DNA of 33,725 bases from Paenibacillus sp. A3 (GTDB lineage: Bacteria; Bacillota; Bacilli; Paenibacillales; NBRC-103111). Shown one piece after another: positions 17,142 to 26,225 of the stretch (position 1 is its first letter; each line of letters opens with the position of its first letter). Both the position numbers and the translations under genes were made by a program. The notes below the pieces were generated by a model, which did no database searches, was not told where the DNA came from, and worked only from the letters and a program-made list of their open reading frames with translations. Location: positions 1-33,725 of the forward strand of contig NZ_JTHN01000094.1 in assembly GCF_001399685.1 (NCBI RefSeq), read 5' to 3'.

Positions 17142-17915
17142 ATGTCCATTTTTAAGAAAGTGCTTGCAAGTGTAGGGATCGGTTCGGCGAAGGTGGATAC
17201 GAAGCTGGAACATGCGCAGGTTTCACCAGGAGAAACGCTTGACGGAGTCGTGCATATTCAAGGCGGCCAATTGGATCAGCAGATTGAAAGCATCTATGTG
17301 TATTTGAAAACGCAGTATGTTAGGGAACATAATGATTCGAAAGTGACACACGTAGCGGAGATCGCCAAATACCGCATCACCGACGCCTTCCTGCTGCGAG
17401 CCGGCGAGAGCCGGGAGATCCCGTTTACGCTGGCGATTCCCGAATACGCTCCGCTTTCGCTGCGAAACACGCCGGTCTGGGTGGAAACGGGACTCGATAT
17501 CGACATGGCGGTCGATCCGACCGACCGGGACCACATCGACATCGTTGCGGGCCCGAGCGTGGCTACCGTGATGGAGGCGCTGGATGAGCTCGGCTTCCGT
17601 CTGCGCGAGGTCTCCAACGACTACGCGCCAAGATTAGGCGGGCCGCTGCCGTTTGTGCAGGAGTTCGAGTATGTGCCGACGACGAATTTCCGCGGTGCGC
17701 TCGACGAGCTCGAAGTGCTCTACTTCCCGAGAGGAAACGATCTGGAGCTGTTCCTGCAGATCGACCGCCGCGCCCGGGGCTTCCGGGGAAGATTGGAAGA
17801 ACAAATGGGGCTGGACGAAAGCTTCGTCCGCTTGACCATCCCGGGCAGCGAGCTGCGCCGGGGCTCGACAATTGTTGCAGGGCAGCTGCATGACCTCATT
17901 TCGCGGTATACTTAA
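17142..17915 (+). CDS. spo0M: Spo0M sporulation-control protein
   Basis: The product has 257 residues, the same size as B. subtilis Spo0M (258). Spo0M proteins have an arrestin-like two-lobed beta-sandwich and influence entry into sporulation and cell division in the cytosol; the precise mechanism is unsettled. The N-terminal SIFKKVLASVGIGSAKVDTK, the middle GETLDGVVHIQGG and the late region with FLQIDRRARG are typical. GGGAGG nine bases before this ATG sets the start; the longer frame starting 31 codons earlier passes through the promoter. Its presence supports a spore-forming Bacillota host. Confidence 0.92.
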   Translation: MSIFKKVLASVGIGSAKVDTKLEHAQVSPGETLDGVVHIQGGQLDQQIESIYVYLKTQYVREHNDSKVTHVAEIAKYRITDAFLLRAGESREIPFTLAIPEYAPLSLRNTPVWVETGLDIDMAVDPTDRDHIDIVAGPSVATVMEALDELGFRLREVSNDYAPRLGGPLPFVQEFEYVPTTNFRGALDELEVLYFPRGNDLELFLQIDRRARGFRGRLEEQMGLDESFVRLTIPGSELRRGSTIVAGQLHDLISRYT

Positions 17916-17930
17916 TCGTATATTTGCCAG

Positions 17931-17967
17931 GAAGTCCGTTCCCTCGGGAAACGGGCTTCTTTTTTTT
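17931..17967 (+). terminator. Terminator after spo0M
   Basis: GAAGTCCGTTCCC and GGGAAACGGGCTTC form a stem with a two-base gap and one mismatch, followed by eight T, just after the stop codon. Confidence 0.9.
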
Positions 17968-18052
17968 CGCGGCGGCAAGCAGGAGAAGAATGTCCGGCTA
18001 GCGAAAAATGTAAGGATATAGGATAATAACCGGACCCTAGGAGAGTATACAT

Positions 18053-20407
18053 ATGGCTGAACCGCAAGTGAATATACTGATTGTCGACGATCGGCCGGAA
18101 CATTTGCTCGCTATGTCTTCCATACTGCAATCTCCCGATTATCGCATCGCCACCGCCAATTCCGGAGAGGAAGCGCTGCGGCAAGTGATGCAGGAGTCTT
18201 TCGCCTTGATTCTGATGGATATTGAAATGCCGGGAATGAACGGCTTTGAAACCGTTCGCATGCTGAAATCGCAAGAGCGGTACAGGTCGATTCCCGTGAT
18301 CTTCGTTACTGCGCTCAGTCAAGCGACGGAGCATATGGTACGAGGCTATGAAATCGGAGCGATCGATTTTATATTCAAGCCGGTGCAGCCGGTTGTGTTA
18401 AAAGTAAAGGTCAAGCAGTTCGCAGGCATCTACCGGGACCGGGAGCAGCTTAAGGCGCAAAAAGAGCTGATCACCCGGCGCACGATTGACCTGGAGCAGG
18501 CGCATGCCCGGCTTCTGGACAATACGGAAAAGCTTCGGCGGATGGAAGCGATGGCCCGGGCTATCAGCGAGACGTCGACCGACGCTTTCTTGACCGTCGA
18601 CGCAGAGGGAACGATTCTGTCGGCCAACCCCGCCGTCCGGCCGCTGTTCAGGTACGGCCCGGAGGAGCTGATCGGGAAGCCCGTGTGGCTGGTCGTGCCG
18701 TACACCGAGCGGCTGTTCGGCTCGGGGGAAAGCGGCTCCCTGCTGCCGGATTGCGGCACGAGGGAAGCGACGGACGTTACGGCCGTGCGCCGCAGCGGCG
18801 GGACGTTCCCCGCCGAGCTGCAGATCGGAAGCGCCTGTATTGGCGACCGGCCGATCTACGTCTGCTCGGTTCGCGACGTGACCGAGCGTAAAATGCAGTA
18901 TATCCGCATGGAGCAAGCCGTAGAACAGCGCACGTATGCGCTGCGCGAAGCCAACGGAAGGCTTCAGGCGGAAATCCGGCGGCGGCATCAGGTAACCGAG
19001 CAGCTGCTGCGGTCGTATGACCGGATCAACGATATTTTGGAGAGCATCACGGACGCATTTTACGCGCTCGACCACGACGGGGCGATCGTCTACATGAACC
19101 GTTCGGCCGAGCAGCGCCTCCGCATCGTGAAGGAGCAGGCGCTTGGGCGGCCGTTCTGGGATTATGCGCCGGTGGAACGCTCGAAGTGCTACGATTTGTT
19201 TTTGCGCGCAGCCTTGGAGCAAGCGCCGCAGCGGGCGGAATTTTATTCGAATCTGACGGATAGCTGGGTCGAGGTGCGGGCTTTCCCGTCTTCGCTCGGC
19301 ATCAGCTTATATATTCAGGATACAAACGAGCGGCGGCGCATGGAGCAGGATGCCCGGGAATCGCAGGAGCGGTTTTATACGATTTTTCAGGCGACGCCTT
19401 GCCTGATGGCGATTCAGTCGTTAAGCGGCCGGACGTATCTTGACGTCAACGAGAGCTGGATGAAGCATACGGGATACACGTATGAAGAAATGACGTCGGG
19501 AGCCGCCAATCTGCAGATGACGCTCATCTCGGACGAAGGGCTGGTCGAGACGGCCCCCGTGGATTTCGCCGATACGGTGACGGACGTGAAGGTACAGTAT
19601 GTGACCAAGTCGGGTGAGCGGCGGACGGGGCTGTTGTCCACGGAGATCATTGAGACGCCGGATGTGCCGTGCGTGCTGGCGGTCATTACGGATATTACGG
19701 ACCGGGTGGCGCTAGAGAGGGAGATTGCGCGGCTGGACCGGCTGCATATGATCGGGGAGATGGCTGCAGGCATCGCGCATGAAATCCGCAATCCGATGAC
19801 GACCGTCCGCGGCTTTCTCCAGCTGATGCGCGCGAAGAAAACCCTCCCGCCCAAGGACATTATCGACGTCATGGTGGAGGAGCTGAACCGCGCCAACGGG
19901 ATTATCAGCGAGTTTTTGGCGCTGGCCAAAAACAAGACCACCGACCGCCGTCCGCAAAATCTGGCTCAGGTGATCGAGGCCATCGGTCCGCTCATTCAAG
20001 CGGAGGCGACGCTGGCCGATAAGCAGCTTCACCTGCGGCTCGAATCGTGTCCCGAGCTGGAGCTCGACGAGAAGGAGATCCGGCAGATGGTATTGAATCT
20101 CGCGCTGAACGGGCTCGAAGCGATGGACGCCGGAGGACGGCTCGAAATCGCCACTTACACGGAAGAGTCGGAGGTCGTGCTGGAGGTCAGCGACCAAGGC
20201 CACGGCATGGACAAGGACGTACTGGCCAAGGTCGGAACTCCGTTCTTTACGACGAAGGAGCGAGGAACGGGGCTTGGTCTGGCGGTCTGCTTCAGTATCG
20301 CCGCCCGGCACGGAGCCAAGCTGACGTGGCAGACCGGACCGGAGGGGACGGCATTCTATGTCCGGTTTGCGGTACCGCCTGAGCCTGTCGCCGCGAACGA
20401 TCTCTAG
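18053..20407 (+). CDS. REC-PAS-PAS-PAS histidine kinase
   Basis: This 784-residue soluble kinase has no membrane segment. A receiver domain (1-120) comes first, with Asp12/Asp13, phospho-acceptor Asp56 (LMDIEMPGMNG) and Lys109. A coiled linker follows, then three PAS domains (about 165-285, 320-430, 440-560), each with a short coiled linker. HisKA comes next (AGIAHEIRNPMTTVRGFLQL, His576), then the ATPase domain (NLALNGLEAMD, DQGHGM, TKERGTGLGLAVC). The HisKA sequence is of the kind seen in the sporulation kinases KinA-KinE. The N-terminal receiver suggests that another kinase tunes its activity. No partner regulator is encoded next to it. AGGAGAG precedes the ATG. Confidence 0.9.
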   Translation: MAEPQVNILIVDDRPEHLLAMSSILQSPDYRIATANSGEEALRQVMQESFALILMDIEMPGMNGFETVRMLKSQERYRSIPVIFVTALSQATEHMVRGYEIGAIDFIFKPVQPVVLKVKVKQFAGIYRDREQLKAQKELITRRTIDLEQAHARLLDNTEKLRRMEAMARAISETSTDAFLTVDAEGTILSANPAVRPLFRYGPEELIGKPVWLVVPYTERLFGSGESGSLLPDCGTREATDVTAVRRSGGTFPAELQIGSACIGDRPIYVCSVRDVTERKMQYIRMEQAVEQRTYALREANGRLQAEIRRRHQVTEQLLRSYDRINDILESITDAFYALDHDGAIVYMNRSAEQRLRIVKEQALGRPFWDYAPVERSKCYDLFLRAALEQAPQRAEFYSNLTDSWVEVRAFPSSLGISLYIQDTNERRRMEQDARESQERFYTIFQATPCLMAIQSLSGRTYLDVNESWMKHTGYTYEEMTSGAANLQMTLISDEGLVETAPVDFADTVTDVKVQYVTKSGERRTGLLSTEIIETPDVPCVLAVITDITDRVALEREIARLDRLHMIGEMAAGIAHEIRNPMTTVRGFLQLMRAKKTLPPKDIIDVMVEELNRANGIISEFLALAKNKTTDRRPQNLAQVIEAIGPLIQAEATLADKQLHLRLESCPELELDEKEIRQMVLNLALNGLEAMDAGGRLEIATYTEESEVVLEVSDQGHGMDKDVLAKVGTPFFTTKERGTGLGLAVCFSIAARHGAKLTWQTGPEGTAFYVRFAVPPEPVAANDL

Positions 20408-20443
20408 CCGATTCCTTCGGTGCGATGTATAAAAGCGGCTTCC

Positions 20444-20466
20444 GTTTTTCATATTAACTAGGGATA
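20444..20466 (+). promoter_or_regulatory. Candidate sigma-B promoter before dps
   Basis: GTTTTT (20444-20449) and GGGATA (20461-20466) resemble the sigma-B boxes GTTTAA and GGGTAT; the 11-base gap is about one base short of the usual minimum. B. subtilis dps is a general-stress, sigma-B gene, which favours this reading. Confidence 0.4.
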
Positions 20467-20502
20467 AGCTGGAAAAGAACGCGATCCAAGGAGGAACGAT
20501 CC

Positions 20503-20943
20503 ATGTCCAAAAGCTTAACGGAAGTGCTGAACACCCAGATAGCGAACTGGAGCCTGCTGTTCATCAAGCTCCACAACTACCATTGGTATGTGAAGGGACC
20601 GCAATTTTTCACCCTGCATGTGAAATTCGAAGAACTGTATAACGAGGCGGCCCTTCACATCGACAATTTGGCCGAACGGCTGCTGGCGCTCAAAGGACAG
20701 CCGGTCGCCACCATGAAGGAAATTTTGGAGAAAGCGACCCTGCACGAAGCTTCCGGCAGCGAGAATGCCGAGCAGATGGTCCGCTCCATCGCCAACGACT
20801 TCGGAACGCTGATCGGAGAGCTGAAGGAAGGGATGGCGATTGCCGAAGCGGCGGATGACGAGACGACCGGCGATATGCTGCTTGCGATCCACAGCGAGCT
20901 GGAGAAGCACGTTTGGATGCTTGAATCGTTTTTGGGAAAATAG
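20503..20943 (+). CDS. dps: Dps-family ferritin-like DNA-protection protein
   Basis: This 146-residue Dps-type mini-ferritin should form a dodecamer that stores iron and protects DNA from peroxide. The ferroxidase ligands His27, His39, Asp54 and Glu58 have exactly the spacing of the classical site (12, 15 and 4 residues), in [10 protein letters not shown] and [12 protein letters not shown]. There is no long basic N-terminal tail, so DNA binding may be weak. AAGGAGG precedes the ATG. A terminator follows closely, so it is a single-gene unit, probably stress-induced. Confidence 0.95.
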   Translation: MSKSLTEVLNTQIANWSLLFIKLHNYHWYVKGPQFFTLHVKFEELYNEAALHIDNLAERLLALKGQPVATMKEILEKATLHEASGSENAEQMVRSIANDFGTLIGELKEGMAIAEAADDETTGDMLLAIHSELEKHVWMLESFLGK

Positions 20944-20957
20944 CGTCCCGGACCGGG

Positions 20958-21001
20958 GGCATGGCGACTTGCGGATGGCGCAGGGGGCCATGCCTTTTTT
21001 T
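20958..21001 (+). terminator. Terminator after dps
   Basis: GGCATGGC and GCCATGCC pair perfectly around a 21-base loop and are followed by seven T. Confidence 0.85.
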
Positions 21002-21136
21002 GCCAGTAACGACCTGATTGCCCGCTGCCGCTGTGTAATCGTCGCTTCGGCGGGAAGGCTTGTCGCATATACTGTAGAGCGGAACCCAATCGGCAGACCG
21101 CTTGCGGCGCTGCCCAGCAAAGGAGTGACAAAAACA

Positions 21137-21415
21137 ATGAATGCGAGTCCAAATAAAGACGGGGAACGTTTAATGAAGGCCGAGACCCGGCTCGAGAACA
21201 TCGAAGTCGCCGTTACGCGCATGGAAGAAAAGTTGGACAAGTGGCATGGAAACTATATATCCCGAATGGAATTGAACGAGATGCTGCGCGCTCGCGACGA
21301 ACGCCTCGAACGGATCGAAAAAGAGCGGCTACTCAACAAGCAGCTTTACCCCGGCTGGATCAATATCCTCATTGCTTTTGCCGCATTGCTTGTTGCGTGG
21401 TTCCACAATAAATAA
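21137..21415 (+). CDS. Small coiled-coil tail-anchored membrane protein
   Basis: The product has 92 residues: a charged amphipathic helix (about 10-68, with ETRLENIEVAVTRMEEKLDK) followed by one hydrophobic segment near the C-terminus (NILIAFAALLVAWF). This is the layout of XhlA-type phage accessory proteins and of many small Bacillota membrane proteins; I cannot assign it to either. The start is the ATG preceded by AAAGGAG twelve bases upstream; the open frame runs much further upstream through the dps terminator, which is not credible. No partner holin or lysin is near, which speaks against a phage lysis role. Confidence 0.72.
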   Translation: MNASPNKDGERLMKAETRLENIEVAVTRMEEKLDKWHGNYISRMELNEMLRARDERLERIEKERLLNKQLYPGWINILIAFAALLVAWFHNK

Positions 21416-21469
21416 AGCAGCAGAATGAAAAATAGCCCGGACAGGTCGCTTTTCCTCGCGCCGTTTGGG

Positions 21470-21475
21470 TATAAT
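21470..21475 (+). promoter_or_regulatory. -10 box of sugar dehydrogenase gene
   Basis: A perfect TATAAT lies 32 bases before the ATG. No clear -35 hexamer is found at the normal distance. Confidence 0.4.
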
Positions 21476-21507
21476 GGGATGAAAAGGGATGGGAGGCTCT
21501 GGCTCTT

Positions 21508-22695
21508 ATGAATCGAACGATTTCCCGGACCGCAGCGGGACTGCTCCTTGCGCTGCTGCTCGCCGGCTGTGAGGAGGAACGTCTGGCGGCCCCTGCCACG
21601 GGCACGGCACCTTCTGCCCCGTCTGCGGGCGAAGCGTCCAAAGCTGTCTTTCCTTATAAGCAGGAAACCGTAGCTGCAGGATTGGCCGTGCCGTGGGAAA
21701 TCGATTTTGCGCCGGATGGCCGTATTTTCTTTACCGAGCGCGGCGGTGCGCTGCGCGTCATCGACAAGGGAAAGCTGATCGAGGAGCCGGTGTTTCAATT
21801 TAACGGCAGTTTGTACAAGCAGGGCGAAGCGGGACTGCTTGGCTTTACGCTCGATCCGCAATTTGCACGCAACGGCTATATTTATGCCTACTATACGTAT
21901 TTCAAAGGCGACCGGCCGTTCAATCGGGTCGTCCGCTTGAAGGAACAGGGCGGGAAAGCCGCGCTGGACAAAGTGCTGCTGGACAACCTGCCGGGCAACC
22001 GGATACACGACGGCGGGCGGGTGAAGTTCGGGCCGGACGGCATGCTGTATATTACGAACGGAGACGCCGATGACCGCCCGTCCGCTCAAGATGTGACTGC
22101 ATTGTCAGGCAAAATATTCCGCATTGCCAGGGACGGCTCCGTGCCGCCGGACAATCCGTTTCCCGGCTCGCCGGTCTACAGCCTCGGCCACCGCAATCCT
22201 CAAGGGTTTGCCTGGCATCCGGAGACGAAGCGGCTGTACAGCTCCGAGCACGGCCAGACGGCTCACGACGAGATCAATCTCATCGAGGCCGGGGCCAACT
22301 ACGGCTGGCCTCTCGTCGAAGGCGACGAGACCGAGATCAAGCCGGCCGATGCCGGGAAAAAAGGACCGGGACCGCTAAGAGCACCGGTCGTGCACAGCCG
22401 CGACGTCACGTGGGCGCCGTCGGGCATGACCTTCGTCAGCCGCGGACCGTGGAAAGGGCACCTGCTGGTCGCCAATCTGCGCGGGACGCAGGTGCTGCAC
22501 ATCGTGCTGGCGCAAGACGGCAAGAGCGTCCATTCCGTCGAGCCGCTGCTCGCCGGCGAGCTGGGCCGGCTCCGGACGGTGGCGGAAGCGCCGGACGGTT
22601 CGCTCTATGTGCTGACGAACAACCGGGACGGCCGTGGGCAGCCGCAGAAGGACGACGATAAGATCATCCGGTTGATACCGGAATTTAAATCATGA
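21508..22695 (+). CDS. PQQ-type glucose/sorbosone dehydrogenase lipoprotein
   Basis: The 395-residue lipoprotein has the lipobox L-A-G-C at residues about 18-21, an acidic A/P linker, and then a six-bladed beta-propeller of the soluble quinoprotein glucose dehydrogenase (YliI/GSDH) family. Seen are VPWEIDFAPDGRIFFTERGG near the start, EAGLLGFTLDP, the likely catalytic His167 in RIHDGGRVKFGPDG, SLGHRNPQGFAWHP, and NYGWP. It should oxidise an aldose sugar outside the cell. Bacillota rarely make PQQ and no pqq gene is in the window, so the cofactor may be taken from outside, or the enzyme may have another role. It ends 28 bases before the methyltransferase gene. Confidence 0.88.
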   Translation: MNRTISRTAAGLLLALLLAGCEEERLAAPATGTAPSAPSAGEASKAVFPYKQETVAAGLAVPWEIDFAPDGRIFFTERGGALRVIDKGKLIEEPVFQFNGSLYKQGEAGLLGFTLDPQFARNGYIYAYYTYFKGDRPFNRVVRLKEQGGKAALDKVLLDNLPGNRIHDGGRVKFGPDGMLYITNGDADDRPSAQDVTALSGKIFRIARDGSVPPDNPFPGSPVYSLGHRNPQGFAWHPETKRLYSSEHGQTAHDEINLIEAGANYGWPLVEGDETEIKPADAGKKGPGPLRAPVVHSRDVTWAPSGMTFVSRGPWKGHLLVANLRGTQVLHIVLAQDGKSVHSVEPLLAGELGRLRTVAEAPDGSLYVLTNNRDGRGQPQKDDDKIIRLIPEFKS

Positions 22696-22723
22696 ACTAA
22701 TGGATTGGAGAACGTGAAGCGGG

Positions 22724-23923
22724 ATGCAAGAGCGGGAATTGACGGAATTGACGGGCCGATTGTTTCAGGAAGGGACGCTGATCCAAGCGACGCTGAGCCA
22801 GGTGCGGAAAAGCGATCCGGACGGCTGCACGAAGGTGACGGTGAAGCCCGTACAGCTCAAGGGGGCTTTGAACTATCAATTTAGCTCCTTCTGCGGACCA
22901 AAGGTGCTGCATGAGAATTTGGCGCCGGAAGCGGCGGAGGCGAGGCTGAACACGCTGCTTGCGGAGCAGTTCCGGCAAGGGCTGCTGCAGACGGGCGAAG
23001 CGGACTATCAGGTGCTGATCAGCAAGAAAGGCAAGATCGGCATCCTCCGCAAGCCGGCGACCAAGCAAGCGGCGGGCGGAGCGCCCGCCCATAACCGGAA
23101 AAAGAACTACGTGCTGGAGGAAGGCGTTCCCGTTCCTTTTTTGATCGAGCTGGGAATTATGAACGCGCAGGGAAAGGTGCTTGCCCCTAAATACGACAAG
23201 TTCCGCCAAATCAACCGGTTTGTCGAAATGATCGCCGATATTTTGCCGCATTTGCCGAAGGACCGGACGCTCACCATCGTCGATTTCGGCTGCGGCAAAT
23301 CGTATTTGACGTTTGCGATGTATCATTTTCTGAAGGAGATGCAGGGCTTCGACCTGCGCGTCGTCGGCCTTGATCTCAAGGAGGATGTGATCCGGCACTG
23401 CAGCGCGCTTGCGGAAAAGCTCGGCTATGACGGGCTGCGGTTCCTTGTCGGCGACATCGCCAAGTATGACGAGCTTCAGCAGGTCGACATGGTCGTGACG
23501 CTGCATGCCTGCGATACGGCGACCGATGCGGCGCTGGAGAAGGCGGTCCGCTGGGACGCTTCCGTCATCTTGTCCGTGCCTTGCTGCCAGCATGAGCTGT
23601 TCCGGCAGGTGCGCAGCGACGTGCTCGGTCCGCTGCTGCAGCACGGCATTTTGAAGGAGCGGTTTTCCGCGCTGGCCACGGATGCGATTCGGGCGAAGCT
23701 GCTCGAACTGGTCGGCTACAAGACGCAGCTGCTTGAATTCATCGATCTGGAGCATACGCCGAAAAATATTTTAATCCGGGCGGTTCGAAGCGACCAACAG
23801 CCGAAACCCGCCGAACGGACCAAGCTGGCGGAGGAGTACCAAGGATTCCGGAATTTCCTGCAGGCGGAGCCATACTTGGAACGGGCGCTGCAGGACAAGC
23901 TGGACCCTTGGCTGAAGCCGTAA
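22724..23923 (+). CDS. Class I SAM-dependent methyltransferase
   Basis: This 399-residue cytosolic protein has a C-terminal Rossmann methyltransferase domain from about residue 150. Motif I is VDFGCGKSYLTF, followed by VVGLDLKEDVI, FLVGDIAKYD, VVTLHACDTATD, and a conserved SVPCCQHEL. The N-terminal 150 residues form a separate domain with VTVKPVQLKGALNYQFSSF. The layout resembles the bacterial relatives of human GSTCD; the substrate is not known and an RNA target is only a guess. GCGGGATG provides a weak ribosome binding site. It follows the dehydrogenase closely and is probably co-transcribed with it. Confidence 0.82.
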   Translation: MQERELTELTGRLFQEGTLIQATLSQVRKSDPDGCTKVTVKPVQLKGALNYQFSSFCGPKVLHENLAPEAAEARLNTLLAEQFRQGLLQTGEADYQVLISKKGKIGILRKPATKQAAGGAPAHNRKKNYVLEEGVPVPFLIELGIMNAQGKVLAPKYDKFRQINRFVEMIADILPHLPKDRTLTIVDFGCGKSYLTFAMYHFLKEMQGFDLRVVGLDLKEDVIRHCSALAEKLGYDGLRFLVGDIAKYDELQQVDMVVTLHACDTATDAALEKAVRWDASVILSVPCCQHELFRQVRSDVLGPLLQHGILKERFSALATDAIRAKLLELVGYKTQLLEFIDLEHTPKNILIRAVRSDQQPKPAERTKLAEEYQGFRNFLQAEPYLERALQDKLDPWLKP

Positions 23924-23932
23924 ATTTCAGTT

Positions 23933-23977
23933 AGAGAGGGAGTCCCATGACATAAGTGGGGCTTTCTCTCTTTTTTT
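23933..23977 (+). terminator. Terminator after methyltransferase gene
   Basis: AGAGAGGGAGTCCCA pairs with the following TGGGGCTTTCTCTC plus one T (with G-U pairs) around a nine-base loop and runs into a long T tract, just after the stop. Confidence 0.88.
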
Positions 23978-24029
23978 GTCCTTTTCCATTCATTTGTCCT
24001 AAAATTCGACAAAACTTCTTCGCTTCTTG

Positions 24030-24054
24030 TGAAACTTTTCTCCTAGTTTCCGTA
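24030..24054 (+). promoter_or_regulatory. Candidate ECF-type promoter before chemoreceptor
   Basis: TGAAAC (24030-24035), 15-base spacer, CGTA (24051-24054) is a good ECF sigma match with a slightly short spacer. A TACAAT at 24056-24061 could serve sigma-A instead. No sigma-D motility promoter was seen. The leader also holds a weak stem, TCCAAT/ATTGGA, at 24073-24106. Confidence 0.4.
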
Positions 24055-24133
24055 GTACAATGGAAGTTAAACTCCAATTGGAATATGGTTCCATCCATGG
24101 ATTGGAAAAACTGAGAACCGAGGTGCTTGTATC

Positions 24134-26116
24134 ATGAGAAATCCACTTCATTCGTTAACGGGCCGATTTATGGTGTACAGCAGCCTGGTGCTCCTGCTCT
24201 TAATGGGTGTGGTGTTCGCTTATCAAAGCAGCATCATTCGCCGCCATGCGGAAGCTTCGTTGTTCGACAAAGGACGGACGATGGCCATATCGTTATCCAA
24301 AAGCTTACAGAGCCTGACCGAGTCGGATCTGCGTACCGGGGTGACGTTGCGAGACGGTAAAAAGCTGTCCGGCGAAGAGCTGCGGACCCGGTTGTTCGAC
24401 GACCGGCTGGAGCCGATCGCCGCGAGCCGCGAGGAAGCGGAGAAGCGGTCGAAGGATAAGGAATACGCTTCGGCGAAGCAGAAACGATTCGACGGCCAAG
24501 ACATCCCGCTCGCGCAATACGAGCTGAAATATACCAGCGCTTACGGTGCTTACACGGATGAACGGTGGCAGGCGCTGGTCGACGGATTTTTGACCGACCC
24601 GCAGATCGTGTTCGCCGTTCCGATCGCCTACTCGGCGAATCCGGACGCGGTCGGCTTCATCGCGACGCACAACAGCAGCTACAGCCCGCAAGGCGAGGCT
24701 TCGAAGGACCGCTGGGGAGCGGAGGGGCGGCTTAGCCAAAAATACCGGGCTAATCGCGTATTCAACGACCCGACGGGCTATGCGGCTGCGGCGTATAAGG
24801 ACACTTCCGATGTGCTGCTGCAAAAATACCCGCGAAGCGTGGAAGGACACGTCGTCGAGACGTGGGACATGTCTTACCCCCTTTTCTTCGAGGGCAAGCA
24901 TTGGGGGGCTGTTCGCGTTGCGCTCAATAAGGAAAAATCGGACGCGCTGATCGCGCAGCAGCAGCTCACGGTCGCCGCAGAGCTTCTGATCGTGCTGCTT
25001 GTTGTGCTTGGCTTGCTGTTCGCGCTGGCGAAGTTTTCCGTCGCCCGCAAGCTTCAGGCGATGCTGGATGCGACGGCAAATCTCAACTCGCAGGAAGCGG
25101 ATTTGACCTATCGCCTTGCCGTAAGAGGCAAGGACGAGATGGGGCGGCTTTCGGGGGAGATCAACCGGTTTATCGCCCACTTGCAGCAAATGATGAAGGG
25201 GATGCATGCTCTTTCCCTTCGGGTAACGGACGGCTCGCACCAGCTGGCGGCGCATGCCGTGCAATCCCGCGAAGCTTCGGAGGCGATTGCGCATACGCTG
25301 GACGAACTGGCGGCGGGCGCCGAAAGCCAAGCCGTCAGCGCCGGGGATAGCGCCAAGGCAATGGAGGAGATGGCGGCGGGCATTCAGCGCATCGCCGAGG
25401 CGTCGGCCCACGTTACGGAGGCGTCGCTCGCGATGGTGCAGGAGGCCGAGGCGGGCAACCGCACCTCGGTTGGAGCCATGGAGCAGATGGGGACGATGCG
25501 CCAGTCGGCGCAGCAGGTCGGCCAAGCGATCAGGGAGCTGGAAGGCCGCATGCAGTCGGTGCAGGAGATGGCCGGCGCCATATCCGGCATTGCGTCCCAG
25601 ACGAGCCTGCTCGCGCTGAACGCGGCTATTGAAGCGGCCCGGGCCGGAGAGCACGGCCGAGGCTTTGCGGTCGTCGCGGGCGAGGTGCGCAAGCTGGCCG
25701 AGCAGTCCGAGGCGTCGGCGCAGCGCATTCAGGAGCAGATCGAAGACATACAGGCCTCGATGGCTTCGGCGGTAGCCGCTATGGCTAAGGGCGGCCGCGA
25801 GGTGGAGAAAGGCGTCGGGGAAGTCGGGCAGGCCGGCGCGGCATTCGAACGGATCTTGACGATGGCGCAGGGCATCACGGCGCAAATTCAGGAGATATCG
25901 GCCGCCTCCGAGCAGTTGTCCGCCGGCACCGAGGAGGTGACGGCCGGCATCGAGGAGATGGCCCGCATCGCAGGGAGCGCCTCGGAGCAGACGCTGCGGG
26001 CGGCGGCGGCATCCGCCGGTCAGCTCGACCTTGCAGGTCAGGCGTCAGGGGAAGCCGAACAGCTTCGGAAGGCGGCGGACGAGCTACAGCAAACCGCAGG
26101 ACGGTTCAAAGTATAA
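24134..26116 (+). CDS. Methyl-accepting chemotaxis protein
   Basis: This 660-residue transmembrane chemoreceptor has a first helix at about 12-31, an extracellular Cache-like sensor region to about 280, a second helix at about 284-307, HAMP, and a long cytoplasmic coiled coil. Its signalling tip includes [20 protein letters not shown], then [21 protein letters not shown], which binds CheA/CheW. Potential methylation sites (E/Q pairs) lie in the coiled coil. There is no C-terminal CheR-docking pentapeptide. The ligand is unknown. GAGGTG nine bases before the ATG is the ribosome binding site. It stands alone, without che genes, and the terminator begins inside its last codons. Confidence 0.94.
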   Translation: MRNPLHSLTGRFMVYSSLVLLLLMGVVFAYQSSIIRRHAEASLFDKGRTMAISLSKSLQSLTESDLRTGVTLRDGKKLSGEELRTRLFDDRLEPIAASREEAEKRSKDKEYASAKQKRFDGQDIPLAQYELKYTSAYGAYTDERWQALVDGFLTDPQIVFAVPIAYSANPDAVGFIATHNSSYSPQGEASKDRWGAEGRLSQKYRANRVFNDPTGYAAAAYKDTSDVLLQKYPRSVEGHVVETWDMSYPLFFEGKHWGAVRVALNKEKSDALIAQQQLTVAAELLIVLLVVLGLLFALAKFSVARKLQAMLDATANLNSQEADLTYRLAVRGKDEMGRLSGEINRFIAHLQQMMKGMHALSLRVTDGSHQLAAHAVQSREASEAIAHTLDELAAGAESQAVSAGDSAKAMEEMAAGIQRIAEASAHVTEASLAMVQEAEAGNRTSVGAMEQMGTMRQSAQQVGQAIRELEGRMQSVQEMAGAISGIASQTSLLALNAAIEAARAGEHGRGFAVVAGEVRKLAEQSEASAQRIQEQIEDIQASMASAVAAMAKGGREVEKGVGEVGQAGAAFERILTMAQGITAQIQEISAASEQLSAGTEEVTAGIEEMARIAGSASEQTLRAAAASAGQLDLAGQASGEAEQLRKAADELQQTAGRFKV

Positions 26117-26138
26117 CCGCGTCCTGCGGTTTTTCTTT
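26091..26138 (+). terminator. Terminator overlapping the chemoreceptor stop
   Basis: AAACCGCAGGAC (26091-26102, inside the last codons) and GTCCTGCGGTTT (26121-26132) pair perfectly over 12 bases, followed by TTC and TTTT. A competing smaller stem, AACCGC/GCGGTT, shares the same right arm. Confidence 0.85.
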
Positions 26139-26171
26139 TGGCTCCGCTGTGTGTCTGTGTTGGAGTGGCTG

Positions 26172-26180
26172 TGCTACAAT
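26172..26180 (+). promoter_or_regulatory. Extended -10 promoter of DNA glycosylase gene
   Basis: TGCTACAAT (TGN-TACAAT) lies 45 bases before the ATG, without a good -35. It is identical to the element before the SMP-30 gene. Confidence 0.45.
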
Positions 26181-26225
26181 GAGGCTACTTGGGTGTGAAA
26201 CGAATGAACGGGAGGCGATGCATCG

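Noticed and set aside
24073..24106. Stem in the leader of the chemoreceptor gene as a possible riboswitch
   Set aside because: Only six pairs close it and no conserved core of a known riboswitch is visible.
24305..25885. 526-codon minus-strand open frame
   Set aside because: It is antisense to the chemoreceptor, is rich in R, L and H as such shadows are, and has no ribosome binding site.
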